From: Helicobacter turcicus
Lineage (GTDB): Bacteria; Campylobacterota; Campylobacteria; Campylobacterales; Helicobacteraceae
Direction of reading: 5' to 3'
Assembly: GCF_019711685.1 (NCBI RefSeq)
Contig: NZ_JAIGYQ010000007.1
Coordinates: 17,589 to 81,588 of the forward strand
Length of the DNA stretch: 64,000 bases
Shown here: piece after piece, positions 10,071 to 19,817 of the stretch
How the letters are laid out: each line of letters opens with the position of its first letter
How positions within the stretch are numbered: position 1 is the first letter of the stretch
The notes under the pieces: model-generated
Databases searched by the model: none
What the model was told of the DNA's origin: nothing
What the model saw: the letters and a program-made list of their open reading frames with translations, nothing else
Made by a program: the position numbers and the translations under genes

Positions 10071-11762
10071 ATGCAATTAAATGGCTCTGAAATGGTAATG
10101 CACGCACTTAAAAACGAAGGTGTGAAAGTGGTTTTTGGTTATCCAGGCGGTGCTGCACTAAACCTTTATGATGAAATTTATAAGCAAAACTTCTTTGAAC
10201 ATATCTTAGTGCGACATGAACAAGCGGCTGTGCATGCAGCAGATGGCTATGCTAGAGCAAGTGGTGAGGTTGGCGTTGCTATTGTTACAAGCGGACCTGG
10301 CTTTACAAACACAATTACTGGAATCGCAACTGCCTATATGGATTCCATTCCCTTAGTGATTATTAGCGGACAAGTCCCAACAAGCTTAATCGGAACAGAT
10401 GCGTTTCAAGAAATTGACGCAGTGGGAATCTCGCGTCCTTGCACAAAGCATAATTATCTTGTAAAAAGTATTGAAGAACTCCCTAGAATTTTAAAAGAAG
10501 CCTTTTACATTGCAAGAAGCGGACGCCCGGGACCCGTGCATATTGACATACCAAAGGATATTAGTGCAATAGTTGGCGAGTTTAACTATCCAAGTGAGAT
10601 TAAACTCCAAACTTACAAGCCAACCTACAAAGGCAATGTGCGTCAAATCAAAAAAGCTGCTCAAGTCATAAAGGAATCCAAAAAGCCACTGTTCTATCTT
10701 GGTGGCGGCACAATTGCATCAGGAAGTGCTAAGATTATCAAAGAATTGTGTGAATTTACGCAAATCCCAGCGGTTGAAACACTAATGGCACGTGGAATCC
10801 TACCGCATAATCACCCAAATCTTTTAGGAATGATAGGAATGCATGGAAGCTATGTGGCAAATATGGCAATGAGCGAAGCAGATTTGCTCATTGCTCTTGG
10901 TACGCGCTTTGATGATAGGGTTACAGGGAAGCTTAGTGAGTTTGCAAAATATGCGCAAATTATCCATATTGATATTGACCCAAGTAGCATTAGTAAGATT
11001 GTGAATGCAACATATCCTATTGTTGGAGATATTAGGAGTGTATTAGAAGAGCTCTTGCCTCTTTTGCGCGAAGAATATGATTCTAAATCCACGCTTGTTT
11101 GGAGAGAGCAATTAGAGCGCTACAACAAGCTTCACCCTTTAAGCTATGAGGATTCCACGACTCCACTAAAACCTCAATGGGTGCTTGAAAAACTTGGAGA
11201 AATGCTGAGGGATTCAACTCTAATTAGCACAGATGTTGGACAGCATCAAATGTGGGTGGCGCAGTTTTATCCTTTCAAGCACCCTAGACAATTTATCACG
11301 AGTGGCGGCTTAGGCACTATGGGCTTTGGTTTGCCTGCTGCAATGGGAGCTAAAAAGGCATATCCAAACAAGATTTCTATTAATATTAGTGGTGATGGCT
11401 CAATTTTGATGAATATCCAAGAATTAATGACTTGCGCAGTGTATGGAATTGCTGTAATTAATATCGTGCTAAATAATAATTATTTGGGTATGGTTAGGCA
11501 ATGGCAGACTTTTTTTTATGGTGACCGCTATTCTGAAACAGATTTAGAACAACAACCTGATTTTGTAAAACTTGTGGAATCTTTTGGTGGTTATGGCAGA
11601 GTTTGTTATACAAAAGAAGATTTTATAAATGCGATGCAAGAGGCAATAGCTTCTAATAAACCTGCTTTGCTTGATGTGCGCATTGACAGAATGGAAAATG
11701 TCTTGCCAATGGTGCCAACAGGTGGTGCATTATTTAATATGATTTTAGAACATAAGGAGTAG
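10071..11762 (+). CDS. ilvB: Acetolactate synthase large (catalytic) subunit
   Basis: This thiamine-diphosphate enzyme makes acetolactate or acetohydroxybutyrate, the first common step of valine, leucine and isoleucine synthesis. The N-terminal FGYPGGAALNLYDEI contains the approach to the ThDP glutamate (HEQAAVHAADGYARA). The ThDP/Mg motif GDGSILMNIQELMTC...LNNNYLGMVRQWQ lies in the C-terminal third. Its 563 residues are standard. The 192-base gap upstream contains a TAGAAT -10-like box near 10039. It is followed after 3 bases by ilvH, and then by lpxD, an order seen in other Campylobacterota. Confidence 0.95.
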   Translation: MQLNGSEMVMHALKNEGVKVVFGYPGGAALNLYDEIYKQNFFEHILVRHEQAAVHAADGYARASGEVGVAIVTSGPGFTNTITGIATAYMDSIPLVIISGQVPTSLIGTDAFQEIDAVGISRPCTKHNYLVKSIEELPRILKEAFYIARSGRPGPVHIDIPKDISAIVGEFNYPSEIKLQTYKPTYKGNVRQIKKAAQVIKESKKPLFYLGGGTIASGSAKIIKELCEFTQIPAVETLMARGILPHNHPNLLGMIGMHGSYVANMAMSEADLLIALGTRFDDRVTGKLSEFAKYAQIIHIDIDPSSISKIVNATYPIVGDIRSVLEELLPLLREEYDSKSTLVWREQLERYNKLHPLSYEDSTTPLKPQWVLEKLGEMLRDSTLISTDVGQHQMWVAQFYPFKHPRQFITSGGLGTMGFGLPAAMGAKKAYPNKISINISGDGSILMNIQELMTCAVYGIAVINIVLNNNYLGMVRQWQTFFYGDRYSETDLEQQPDFVKLVESFGGYGRVCYTKEDFINAMQEAIASNKPALLDVRIDRMENVLPMVPTGGALFNMILEHKE

Positions 11763-11765
11763 GCG

Positions 11766-12239
11766 ATGGAAATTAAACGCACAATTACGGTGACCGTTCT
11801 TAATGAACATGGCGTTTTATCGCGTATTAGTGGGCTATTTGCTGGACGTGGCTATAATATAGAATCCTTAACCGTTGCACCTATTTTAGATTCCAATCTC
11901 TCACGTATCACTATTGCTACAAAAGGGGATAATAAAGTGCTAGAGCAAATCATTAAACAGCTCCATAAACTTATTCCTGTGTTAAAAGTGCTTGAAGATG
12001 AGCAAATTATAGAACAAGAATCCCTACTTGCAAAATTTAACATTGAAGGAAATTTAAGCGCAATTAGCACACTCTTTAATGCTTTTAATGGAAGGCTTTT
12101 GGAAGCAAATGACAAATATGCGATTTTTGTTGCCTGTGATACACCCACACGCATTAATACGCTTTTAAATGCGCTAAGAATCCACAAACCTAAGGATATT
12201 ACTCGCAGTGGAATCCTAGCAATTGAATCCAACAACTAA
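11766..12239 (+). CDS. ilvH: Acetolactate synthase small (regulatory) subunit
   Basis: The N-terminal ACT domain (VLNEHGVLSRISGLFAGRGYNIESLTV) binds valine and gives feedback inhibition of IlvB. The C-terminal half (ARFNIEG-like KFNIEGNLSAISTLFNAFNG) is the usual second ACT-like domain. Its 157 residues are typical. It begins 3 bases after the ilvB stop, with AAGGAG at the end of ilvB, so both are made from one message. Confidence 0.95.
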   Translation: MEIKRTITVTVLNEHGVLSRISGLFAGRGYNIESLTVAPILDSNLSRITIATKGDNKVLEQIIKQLHKLIPVLKVLEDEQIIEQESLLAKFNIEGNLSAISTLFNAFNGRLLEANDKYAIFVACDTPTRINTLLNALRIHKPKDITRSGILAIESNN

Positions 12240-12248
12240 AGGATAGAT

Positions 12249-13250
12249 ATGGAGCTAAAAGAAATTGTTACGATTTTGAAAAACAAGAGTGCTTTAGAGT
12301 GTGTAATGCACTATAAAAATGGCTGGGAAGTGCATTCTAGTTTTTTTGATTCTACTCCTATTTTCAATCTAGAATCCCCCCAAAACGCTACTAGCGATTC
12401 CATTACTTTTTTAGAAAAAGACAGCTATATTGAACAAATAAAAACTAGTAAGGCAAGAGCAATTTTGACACGCAAAAACCATGTGGATACACTTCCAAAA
12501 TCTGCGTTTGCATTAGTATGTGAAAATCCTTATCTTGCAATGGCGTATTTAACAGAATATTTTGCCATTCCGCTCTTTAGCGCAAAGACATCACCAAAGA
12601 TTGCAGAAAGTGCGCAAATTGCTAGCAATGTTAGCATTGGTAAGGGGAGTGAGATTGGCGAAAACTGCGTAATTTTAGCTAATGTAACCATTGGTGAGAA
12701 TGTCAAAATTGGCACAAATTGTGTGTTATTTCCCGGAGTTTGCATTTACAATGATTGCGTGATTGGAGATAATGTTAGAATTCACGCAAATAGCGTCATT
12801 GGAAGTGATGGCTTTGGCTATGCACACACAAAAGACGGACGCCATGTTAAAATTTATCACAATGGAAAAGTTGTGCTTGAAAATGATGTGGAAATTGGCG
12901 CAAACACAACCATTGATAGGGCTGTATTTGGAGAAACACGTATTAAACAAGGCACAAAAATTGATAATCTTGTTCAAATTGGGCACAATTGTAACATCGG
13001 TGAGTTTTCTATTATCGTCTCACAAGCTGGGATATCAGGATCTACCTCAACAGGACGCAATGTTGTCCTTGGTGGGCAGTGCGGAAGTGCTGGGCATTTG
13101 CATATCGGTGATTTTACGCAAGTGGGTGCGCGTGGCGCAATTTCAAAAAGCTTACCGGCAAATGGAAAATTCTCTGGACATCCGCTCTTGCCGATTCAAG
13201 ATTGGCTAAAGCTCCAAGCACTCTTAAAGAAAATGTTAAGAAAGTCTTAG
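12249..13250 (+). CDS. lpxD: UDP-3-O-acylglucosamine N-acyltransferase
   Basis: LpxD adds the N-linked hydroxyacyl chain in lipid A synthesis at the cytoplasmic face of the inner membrane. An N-terminal uridine-binding region is followed by a left-handed beta-helix built of hexapeptide repeats from about residue 115 (for example IGENCVILANVTIGENVKIG). The catalytic-region motif QIGHNCNIGEFSIIVSQAGISG contains the expected histidine. It follows ilvH by about 10 bases with AAGGATAG as ribosome-binding site. The ilvB-ilvH-lpxD grouping is also known in Campylobacter. Confidence 0.93.
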   Translation: MELKEIVTILKNKSALECVMHYKNGWEVHSSFFDSTPIFNLESPQNATSDSITFLEKDSYIEQIKTSKARAILTRKNHVDTLPKSAFALVCENPYLAMAYLTEYFAIPLFSAKTSPKIAESAQIASNVSIGKGSEIGENCVILANVTIGENVKIGTNCVLFPGVCIYNDCVIGDNVRIHANSVIGSDGFGYAHTKDGRHVKIYHNGKVVLENDVEIGANTTIDRAVFGETRIKQGTKIDNLVQIGHNCNIGEFSIIVSQAGISGSTSTGRNVVLGGQCGSAGHLHIGDFTQVGARGAISKSLPANGKFSGHPLLPIQDWLKLQALLKKMLRKS

Positions 13251-13336
13251 TCTCTAATTTATAAGAGTAATTTAAGTTATCATATTATATTCTACATTAA
13301 TAAAGAGAAAAGAAATCCCAAACAACGGAGGCAGTT

Positions 13337-13654
13337 ATGAAGGAGACGAGAATCTACAAAAGACTTCCTTTAAATGGTAGTGAAAACGGAAGGCTAGATT
13401 TTGCAATTATTGAAGAGCCTTATGGTGAAGATAGTCAAGCCGTAGTTAGCATTTGTGCCTCTATCGGTGATGCGCAGTCATGGAAAATTCATTTGCCACT
13501 TAAGCAAATTAAGGCTATTCGCAAGGCACTAAAAGAATCCAAAGTGGCATATAAAAAGCTTAAAAAAGAAAGCAAAAAAGCGCAAAAACTTGCCAAGGTT
13601 GCAGCAAAAAAGCCGAAAAAATCTACAAAGCAAAATAATGAAGCAAAAAATTAA
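13337..13654 (+). CDS. Small basic hypothetical protein, first of a tandem paralogous pair
   Basis: I do not recognise this 105-residue protein. Residues 15-75 look like a small beta-sheet plus helix module (LDFAIIEEPYG, AVVSICASIGD, SWKIHLPLKQIKAIRKALK), followed by a Lys-rich tail of about 30 residues that could bind nucleic acid (inference). ACGGAGGCAGTT gives a strong ribosome-binding site. The next gene starts inside its 3' end and has the same core pattern (IxLPxxQIKxxRKALK), so the two are tandem paralogues and probably cotranscribed. Confidence 0.65.
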   Translation: MKETRIYKRLPLNGSENGRLDFAIIEEPYGEDSQAVVSICASIGDAQSWKIHLPLKQIKAIRKALKESKVAYKKLKKESKKAQKLAKVAAKKPKKSTKQNNEAKN

Positions 13655-13895
13655 AAAATTCTCTTACAAAATCCCCTTAAAAAGTAGCCTTATTGAGAGT
13701 GGCTATATTGAGGTTTCCACTTTTGATATTCCAAACGTTGATGAGAAAAAGGATAATCAAGGCGGGGTTTGCATTAAGGTCAAAGTTGATGATAATATAA
13801 AAGGCATTGAACAGACTGAAGAATCCATTGTGATTCCGCGCAGACAAATTAAAACACTGCGCAAAGCCCTAAAGAAAATTAGCAGAAAAATTTAG
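13638..13895 (+). CDS. Small basic hypothetical protein, second of a tandem paralogous pair
   Basis: This 85-residue protein starts at the ATG at 13638, inside the last codons of the preceding gene (17-base overlap). The open frame begins at 13590, but that longer start would lie deep in its neighbour and adds only Lys/Arg codons read in another frame. The motif SIVIPRRQIKTLRKALKKI matches the helix of the upstream protein (LPLKQIKAIRKALKES), and VCIKVKVDD matches its central strand. The function is unknown. The two may form a heterodimer (inference). Confidence 0.6.
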   Translation: MKQKIKKFSYKIPLKSSLIESGYIEVSTFDIPNVDEKKDNQGGVCIKVKVDDNIKGIEQTEESIVIPRRQIKTLRKALKKISRKI

Positions 13896-14202
13896 CCTTT
13901 TGGGTATGGCTTAACGCTAAAATCTAGAAAATCCTCGTTATAAAATCTATACCGCGTTCATTAGTAATAAAAGACATTAAAGAGCAAGAAATTATTTTTA
14001 CTCTAATTTAACTTCATTTCAAGCACAACATTTGTTTGATTCTCCATTATTCTTTGTATTTTGATTCTATTTTTTGTTTTTTATTTATTGCTATTTTTAC
14101 TTTAAGCTAAACTAATGGCAATTTTAGTTAGAAATACCTCCTGCCTTAGCAAATCTTAAAACACAGAATTGCTAGCTATGCTAATGGAATTAAGGAACAA
14201 TA
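13896..14202. other. Intergenic stretch, no gene seen
   Basis: These 307 bases are AT-rich and stops occur in all frames. They contain several T-runs and presumably the promoter of the small Cys-rich protein. I see no RNA gene, strong hairpin or recognisable operator. Confidence 0.5.
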
Positions 14203-14352
14203 ATGAGTGATTCTATTTTACTTGCCGTAATTTTTATACTATCTAGTGGTTATTTAGCCTACAAACTCTATCCCAAAAAAGGTAATAATTGCGGTTGTGG
14301 CAATTGCGATTGTCAATCTAAAAGTATAGAAAAAAACAAAATATCTAAATAA
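14203..14352 (+). CDS. FeoB-associated Cys-rich membrane protein-like small protein
   Basis: This 49-residue reading frame has an ATG with AAGGAACA upstream. Residues 4-22 form one membrane helix (ILLAVIFILSSGYLAYKLY), followed by a basic turn and a cysteine cluster NCGCGNCDC. This layout, a single helix then a C-x-C-x2-C-x-C cluster, is that of the FeoB-associated Cys-rich membrane proteins, small partners often found with ferrous iron transporters. No feoB is nearby. The 3' end overlaps the 3' end of dnaB on the other strand by 8 bases. A role in iron handling is inference. Confidence 0.65.
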   Translation: MSDSILLAVIFILSSGYLAYKLYPKKGNNCGCGNCDCQSKSIEKNKISK

Positions 14353-15793
14353 TTGGTGCTTCTACCTTGTCATTTTGCGGTGGTATGAATTTGGTCTGCG
14401 TATTTTCAGAGAGATTTTCATACACAATTTGCATAGATGGATTTGCTTCACTTATATCCATAAAACGTGTGCAATGCTTTTGAAACATGAGTTTTACTGC
14501 ACCAATTGGACCATTACGTTGTTTGCCAATGATAATCTCTGCTTCTTCTTCGTTTTTTAGGACAAAAGTGCTTTTATACTCCTTACCCTCCTTCTTAGCA
14601 GCCTCCTCTTTTTCTTTTTCATCTTTTTGCTTATACACTGCATCACGATACACAAATAAAATAATATCTGCGTCTTGTTCAATAGAGCCAGATTCTCTTA
14701 AATCCGATAGAATGGGTCGCCTATCACTTCTTTGCTCCAAACTTCTATTTAATTGAGAGAGTGCAATAATAGGAATCTCAAGTTCTCTAGCAATCATTTT
14801 GAGACCACGACTAATTTCGCTCACCTCTTGGTGTCTATCTTTGTTGCTTGCCCCGCTCATTAACTGCAAATAATCAATCACGGCAAGTCCTATTTCTGGG
14901 TGTTTTGACTTAATTTTACGCAGTTTTGTGCGGAGTTGGTGAATGGTCAAAATACTATTATCATCAATAAAAAGTGGTGCTTTACTCATCACATCTACCG
15001 CGTGAGAGAGATTACTCCACTCATCATCTTGTAAATTCCCCACGCGCAAGACTTGCAAGGCAATAGAAGTTTTAGCTGATAGCATTCTTAACATAAGTTG
15101 TTCTGCTGGCATTTCAAGACTAAAAAACGCAACTCCACGCCCGGTATCAAGTGCTTTTTGCACCATATTTAACACAAGCGTTGTTTTTCCCATTGCAGGA
15201 CGAGCGGCAATGATAATTAAATCCCCATTGCCAAAACCCGTTGTCATTTTATTTAGGCTTACAAATCCTGTATCCACACCAATTAGCAAGTGATTTCCAC
15301 GTGCTTTCATTTTATTAATATATTCCATTGTGGCTTCCGAGACTTCTTTTGCATTCCTAAACTCACGACTTTCATGCACATTTGTGATTTTATAAAGCTC
15401 ACTTTGGAGATAATCCATGATCTCCTGTACACTAGAGTTTCCATCGTTTGTAGATTCTTGAATCTTTGTAGCAAAAGAATGCAGTTTGCGCTTAATAGAG
15501 GCATCACGAATCTCATTAGCATAAGCTTTCACATCTCCAATTGGACTTGTTGTTAGCACATTTAAAAGCTCTTCTTGTGTGATAGGACGCGCTTTTGTGG
15601 AGAGCTTTAGGATAAATTCTTCATCAATAGGTCTATCGGTGCGATGTAACTCCAACATCGCAAAGAAAATATTTTTATGTGGAGTGTAAGAAAAATCCTC
15701 CGGAGTTAGCAATTCAGCCAATGTGTCTAAACGTTCAGAATCAAAGAGAATCGAACTTAAAACTGCACGTTCAATTTGGATTTGCATTTCCAT
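14345..15793 (-). CDS. dnaB: Replicative DNA helicase
   Basis: DnaB is the hexameric 5'-3' helicase of the replisome. The N-terminal helical domain (IERAVLSSILFDSE) is followed by a RecA-like ATPase with Walker A AARPAMGKTTLVLNM, Walker B LAVIDYLQLM and the QLNRSLEQRSDRRPILSDLRESG motif. Its 482 residues are normal and no intein is present. The ATG at 15793 has GAAGGAAAATT upstream and overlaps the end of the EI24-type gene by 23 bases, so translation is probably coupled. The same neighbour is found beside dnaB in H. pylori. Confidence 0.96.
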   Translation of the reverse strand: MEMQIQIERAVLSSILFDSERLDTLAELLTPEDFSYTPHKNIFFAMLELHRTDRPIDEEFILKLSTKARPITQEELLNVLTTSPIGDVKAYANEIRDASIKRKLHSFATKIQESTNDGNSSVQEIMDYLQSELYKITNVHESREFRNAKEVSEATMEYINKMKARGNHLLIGVDTGFVSLNKMTTGFGNGDLIIIAARPAMGKTTLVLNMVQKALDTGRGVAFFSLEMPAEQLMLRMLSAKTSIALQVLRVGNLQDDEWSNLSHAVDVMSKAPLFIDDNSILTIHQLRTKLRKIKSKHPEIGLAVIDYLQLMSGASNKDRHQEVSEISRGLKMIARELEIPIIALSQLNRSLEQRSDRRPILSDLRESGSIEQDADIILFVYRDAVYKQKDEKEKEEAAKKEGKEYKSTFVLKNEEEAEIIIGKQRNGPIGAVKLMFQKHCTRFMDISEANPSMQIVYENLSENTQTKFIPPQNDKVEAPII

Positions 15794-16538
15794 AATTTTC
15801 CTTCAACTTAATATCAAAAAATAAATGTGTAAGCACACTTAGAGCATATACGGGTGAGAAAAAGCCAAGAATAGGAATTAGACTTATCCCAAAAAGAGGT
15901 AGAACAACACTTCTAATTTTGCCTTTTTGTATGGTTTTTACACTCTTAAACGTGTCTTTTTTAAAAATTGTTGTGCCAACATCTGTAATCATTGTCTTAG
16001 AAAAGAGCCAGTAGCTTGGGAGTAACATCACAAAACCGCCAATAAAAGGGACAAAGTAAAAAGGCAGCAACATAAGCAAAAACAGCCCATAACACAGATA
16101 CACGCTAACAAGCCATAACAAAGACATAATAGAGCTCATATTTCCCTCAATACTACACTTTTGATAATGTAAATCACGGATATAACGCACTACATAAGGC
16201 GTAACAAAAGCACACACAAGCAGTGAGATTAACAACGAACCAGCAAACACTCCAAAGGCAAACAATACAATCACAGAAGTTTTTATTACATAATCAAAAA
16301 GGGATTGCACCCAAGTTAGCCACGCACTGCTAAAGCCAAAATCCACACGCAAAGTCGCATACAAAGCTGCATACCAATCTACACCAAAGGCATAAAGGAT
16401 TCCACATAATAAAACAAAAGCAAGCAACAAAGGCAAAAATGCAAGTCCTAGCAAATACGGAGTGAAAAAATCATGCCCTCCAAGCTCAAAATACTCTTGC
16501 ACATTCCTTAACCTAGAATCTACTTGCACACTCTCCAC
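15771..16538 (-). CDS. EI24-family integral membrane protein
   Basis: This 255-residue protein has about five or six hydrophobic segments (for example LLGLAFLPLLLAFVLLCGIL and LISLLVCAFVTPYVV) in the pattern of EI24/CysZ-like inner-membrane proteins, including the LPPYW-like LLPSYWLFSK region. The start is a GTG with AAGGA upstream, 12 bases after the gatB stop. It sits between gatB and dnaB, as the dnaB-linked membrane protein of H. pylori does. Its substrate and function are not known. A sulfate-transport role like CysZ should not be assumed. Confidence 0.75.
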   Translation of the reverse strand: MESVQVDSRLRNVQEYFELGGHDFFTPYLLGLAFLPLLLAFVLLCGILYAFGVDWYAALYATLRVDFGFSSAWLTWVQSLFDYVIKTSVIVLFAFGVFAGSLLISLLVCAFVTPYVVRYIRDLHYQKCSIEGNMSSIMSLLWLVSVYLCYGLFLLMLLPFYFVPFIGGFVMLLPSYWLFSKTMITDVGTTIFKKDTFKSVKTIQKGKIRSVVLPLFGISLIPILGFFSPVYALSVLTHLFFDIKLKENYGNANPN

Positions 16539-16550
16539 TACTAGTCCTTG

Positions 16551-17978
16551 TTATTGTAACTTCTCTTTTAAAAGTTCATTAACTCTTGCAGGATTCACTC
16601 CTTTTGCACTCTTCATTACTTGCCCAACAAAGAATCCAAAAAGCTTGTCTTTTCCGCTTTTATATTCAGCAACCTTATTAGCATTTGCATTTAATACAGA
16701 ATCAATTGCATTTAAAATCACTCCATCGTCATTGACTTGCTCCAATCCCATTTCTAAAATTAGCGCATCCACATCTCCTCCGCGCTTTTGTACAAGCACA
16801 TCTAAGATTTCTTTTGCGCTTTTTCCACTAATTTTACCCTCATCTATGCGTTTGACTAAAATTGCTAGCACACTAGAATCTATTCCACAATTTTGGAGAG
16901 TATTTTCACCCTTTAATCGTCCTAAAAGCTCTGTTGTTAGCCAAGTTACAGAACCTTTTGCACTTGCCCCAAGACTTAGCATAGACTCAAAATACAGTGC
17001 CATTTCAAGCTCACTTGTTAGCACACTTGCATCACTTGCCTTGATTCCAAAATCACGAATGTATCTCTCTCTTTTTTCATCAGGCATTTCTGGAATCTCC
17101 CTGCCCTCTTGCATTAGCACTTCATCAATAAATACAGGGAGCAAGTCTGGATCCGGAAAATAGCGATAGTCTGCAGCTTCTTCTTTACCACGCATTGAAC
17201 GCGTTGTGCCTTTTGTGGTATCAAAAAGCCTTGTTTCTTGCACAACTTCGCTTTCATAATTTCCATCTTCCCATGCTTCAATTTGTCGTTCCACTTCATA
17301 TTCAATGGCTTTTTGGATAAATTTAAAGGAATTTAGATTCTTAATTTCTACTCTAGTATAAAGTTTGGAATCTCCTTTTGGGCGGATAGAAACATTTGCA
17401 TCACAACGGAAGCTACCTTCTTGCATATTTGCATCACTAATTCCTAGAAAGCGCACGATAGAGTGAAGCTTTTTAAGATAAGCAATTGCTTCATCGCTAC
17501 TACGCATATCTGGTTCACTTACAATCTCTAGCAGTGGGGTGCAAGCACGATTTAAATCCACTTTAGAATGATTCCCCTCATGGATATTTTTACCCGCATC
17601 TTCTTCCATGTGTGCTCGTGTTACGCCAATGATTTTTTTCTCACCATTAACTTCAATCTCAATATTTCCACGCCCAACAATTGGAATCTCAAATTGACTA
17701 ATCTGATAAGCTTTTGGTAAATCTGGATAAAAATAGTTTTTGCGTGCAAACACAGAATTTTGGTTAATCTCTGCATTAATTGCGCTCCCAAAGGAAATTG
17801 CTTTTTTCACCACTTCACGATTTAACACAGGCAAAGCCCCGGGTAAGCCTAAACAAGTGGGACAGACATTTTTATTAGGCTCCTCTCCAAAACTTGTCGC
17901 ACACGCACAAAAGATTTTTGTTTTTGTATTGAGTTGGACATGCACTTCAAGCCCGATAATCGTTTCATAAGCACTCAT
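16551..17978 (-). CDS. gatB: Asp-tRNA(Asn)/Glu-tRNA(Gln) amidotransferase subunit B
   Basis: GatB is the kinase/tRNA-binding subunit of GatCAB, which turns misacylated Glu-tRNA(Gln) and Asp-tRNA(Asn) into the correct species. The diagnostic N-terminus [20 protein letters not shown], the zinc cysteines (CACATSF...[11 protein letters not shown]) and [14 protein letters not shown] are all present. The C-terminal YqeY-like domain ends with [20 protein letters not shown]. Its 475 residues are typical. AAGGGGC precedes the ATG. The genes gatA and gatC are not in the window. Confidence 0.96.
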   Translation of the reverse strand: MSAYETIIGLEVHVQLNTKTKIFCACATSFGEEPNKNVCPTCLGLPGALPVLNREVVKKAISFGSAINAEINQNSVFARKNYFYPDLPKAYQISQFEIPIVGRGNIEIEVNGEKKIIGVTRAHMEEDAGKNIHEGNHSKVDLNRACTPLLEIVSEPDMRSSDEAIAYLKKLHSIVRFLGISDANMQEGSFRCDANVSIRPKGDSKLYTRVEIKNLNSFKFIQKAIEYEVERQIEAWEDGNYESEVVQETRLFDTTKGTTRSMRGKEEAADYRYFPDPDLLPVFIDEVLMQEGREIPEMPDEKRERYIRDFGIKASDASVLTSELEMALYFESMLSLGASAKGSVTWLTTELLGRLKGENTLQNCGIDSSVLAILVKRIDEGKISGKSAKEILDVLVQKRGGDVDALILEMGLEQVNDDGVILNAIDSVLNANANKVAEYKSGKDKLFGFFVGQVMKSAKGVNPARVNELLKEKLQ

Positions 17979-18074
17979 TTTAGCCCCTTTTGCTAGATAA
18001 AAATTAGCGCAATTCTAACGTGTTTTATATTGCAGAAACATTATACAATTCTTAGATTCTAACTTTTTTGTAAT

Positions 18075-19139
18075 CTATGCTCTTTTGCGTCTTTCGTTAA
18101 TACGTTGCACTTCAAGAAGCACACTTACCATTGCTTTATAGAGGGATTCTGGAATCTCTTTGTCAAGCTCAACATCTTTATACAATGCCCTTGCAAGAGG
18201 AGGATTTTCAATAATTGGAATCTCATGTTCATTAGCAATTTCTTTAATACGTTGGGCTAAGAAATCCACTCCCTTAGCAAGCACACGCGGTGCGTTCTCT
18301 TTTTTACCATCATAGCGCAAAGCCACAGCATAATGCGTTGGGTTTGTAACCACCACATCGGCACTTGGAATATTTTGCATCATTCTTTTTCTAGCTGCTT
18401 GAAACATTAAAGAGCGGATTTTTCCTTTAACCTGTTGGTCCCCTTCTTGATTTTTAAATTCATCTTTAACTTCTTGCTTACTCATACGCAAGGATTTAAA
18501 ATATTGATAACGTTTAATCATATAATCCACGCTTGCCATCACTAAGAAAAATGCTAAAAGGATTCCAATTAGAATAATTGCCTTATCCCTAAACCACAGC
18601 ATTTGCTCACCAAGCGGAAAGAGTGCCACAGTTGTTAGTTCATGCATAAAACCGATAAAGACAAAAAAGGCAATGATAAAAGCAGTGAGCACTTTAAAAG
18701 TGATTAAAAAGCCATCAAGGAGCTTTTTAAGGGAGATTAGATTCTTCATTCCTGTGATAAAGTTTAACTTTTGAAGTTTTGGTTGGATTGCTTTTCCTGT
18801 TAATAAAAACCCGCTTTGAGAAACATTTGCAACTATTCCTATTACCATTAAAGTTGCGAAAATAGGTGCTAACAAATACAGCACTTGAAGAACCAAAGAA
18901 ATCGCAATTGTCATTGCATTAGAGCGCGTAAAATCTTGATTAAAGCCTTGATAAATTTGCTCAAATAAACCTCCAAGCCCACGCACCCAAAAGTTAAAAC
19001 ATAAAAACACAAGTGCTAACCCCACAACAAGCCCTAAAAACGCATTAACATCAGGACTCTTTAAGACATTACCCTCTTCTCGCGCCTTCTCTATCTTCCG
19101 CGCGGTGGGTTCTTCGGTCTTCTCTGCGTCATCTGCCAT
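18075..19139 (-). CDS. flhB: Flagellar type III export protein FlhB
   Basis: FlhB is the switch subunit of the flagellar export gate in the inner membrane. The start DAEKTEEPTARKIEKAREEG is the family signature. Four membrane segments follow, then a cytoplasmic domain with the autocleavage site VVTNPTHYAVALRYD (cleavage between Asn and Pro). Its 354 residues are normal. The gene begins 2 bases after the mobA stop; this pairing is also seen in H. pylori. Confidence 0.96.
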   Translation of the reverse strand: MADDAEKTEEPTARKIEKAREEGNVLKSPDVNAFLGLVVGLALVFLCFNFWVRGLGGLFEQIYQGFNQDFTRSNAMTIAISLVLQVLYLLAPIFATLMVIGIVANVSQSGFLLTGKAIQPKLQKLNFITGMKNLISLKKLLDGFLITFKVLTAFIIAFFVFIGFMHELTTVALFPLGEQMLWFRDKAIILIGILLAFFLVMASVDYMIKRYQYFKSLRMSKQEVKDEFKNQEGDQQVKGKIRSLMFQAARKRMMQNIPSADVVVTNPTHYAVALRYDGKKENAPRVLAKGVDFLAQRIKEIANEHEIPIIENPPLARALYKDVELDKEIPESLYKAMVSVLLEVQRINERRKRA

Positions 19140-19141
19140 AA

Positions 19142-19726
19142 CTATCCTTTAAACCCTACAACCCTACAAGCTTCTTCATAATCTTGCTTTGTGTTAAGAT
19201 TTCGCGTTTGCTCTACTGAAACCTCAATAAACTCTGCTCCTATTAGCTTCAATAAATCCATTAATTTAAAATTGCGCTTTAAAATTTGCGCTTCAATGGA
19301 ATCTAACGCACTAAAGCGATAAATCCCTAAAAGTGGGTGGATTTTGGTGTTTTTAGCAAACACACTTTTGATTTTAGAGGCTTGTTCCATTAGCAATGTT
19401 ACAGAATCACAAGCAAAAAAGGGCGCATCAATGCTTAACACAAATATATCACTTTGCAATGCCTTTAGCGCACTATATAGCCCAAAAATAGGCGCTGTGG
19501 AATCTTTTTGAAATGCGCAATTAGAATCCAAAATTGTCTCCACACCAAAGACATTTACAATTGGCACTTTAGCAGAGAAATACACATACTCAAAGCAATT
19601 TTTTAGACGTTTTGCTTGAAAATTTGCTAATGTGGAGTCTAAAAAAGGAAGATTTTGTTTAAAACCACCCATTCTCTCCCCCATCCCACCACTTAACACC
19701 ACACAAGGCATTGTAAATTTTGTCAA
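19142..19726 (-). CDS. mobA: Molybdenum cofactor guanylyltransferase
   Basis: MobA attaches GMP to molybdopterin to make the MGD cofactor. The nucleotidyltransferase loop VVLSGGMGERMGGFKQNLPF and the metal-binding LSIDAPFF are present. About 190-200 residues is normal. The start is uncertain: the frame runs up to a GTG at 19744, a TTG at 19726 lies 4 bases after GGAGG, and the first ATG is at 19711. TTG is chosen because of the strong Shine-Dalgarno site. It is divergent from moaA, another molybdenum-cofactor gene, and directly upstream of flhB. Confidence 0.85.
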   Translation of the reverse strand: MTKFTMPCVVLSGGMGERMGGFKQNLPFLDSTLANFQAKRLKNCFEYVYFSAKVPIVNVFGVETILDSNCAFQKDSTAPIFGLYSALKALQSDIFVLSIDAPFFACDSVTLLMEQASKIKSVFAKNTKIHPLLGIYRFSALDSIEAQILKRNFKLMDLLKLIGAEFIEVSVEQTRNLNTKQDYEEACRVVGFKG

Positions 19727-19817
19727 AATCCCTCCAAAGCGCACAAAATTTTCGTAAAATTATAGCTTTTTTTTGTATGCTTTAGTATGATTACGCATTT
19801 TATATTTAGGAGAGCGT

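Noticed and set aside
15771..16538. CysZ sulfate permease
   Set aside because: Only the general EI24-like membrane pattern is visible; no cysteine-synthesis genes are nearby, so the specific name is not supported.
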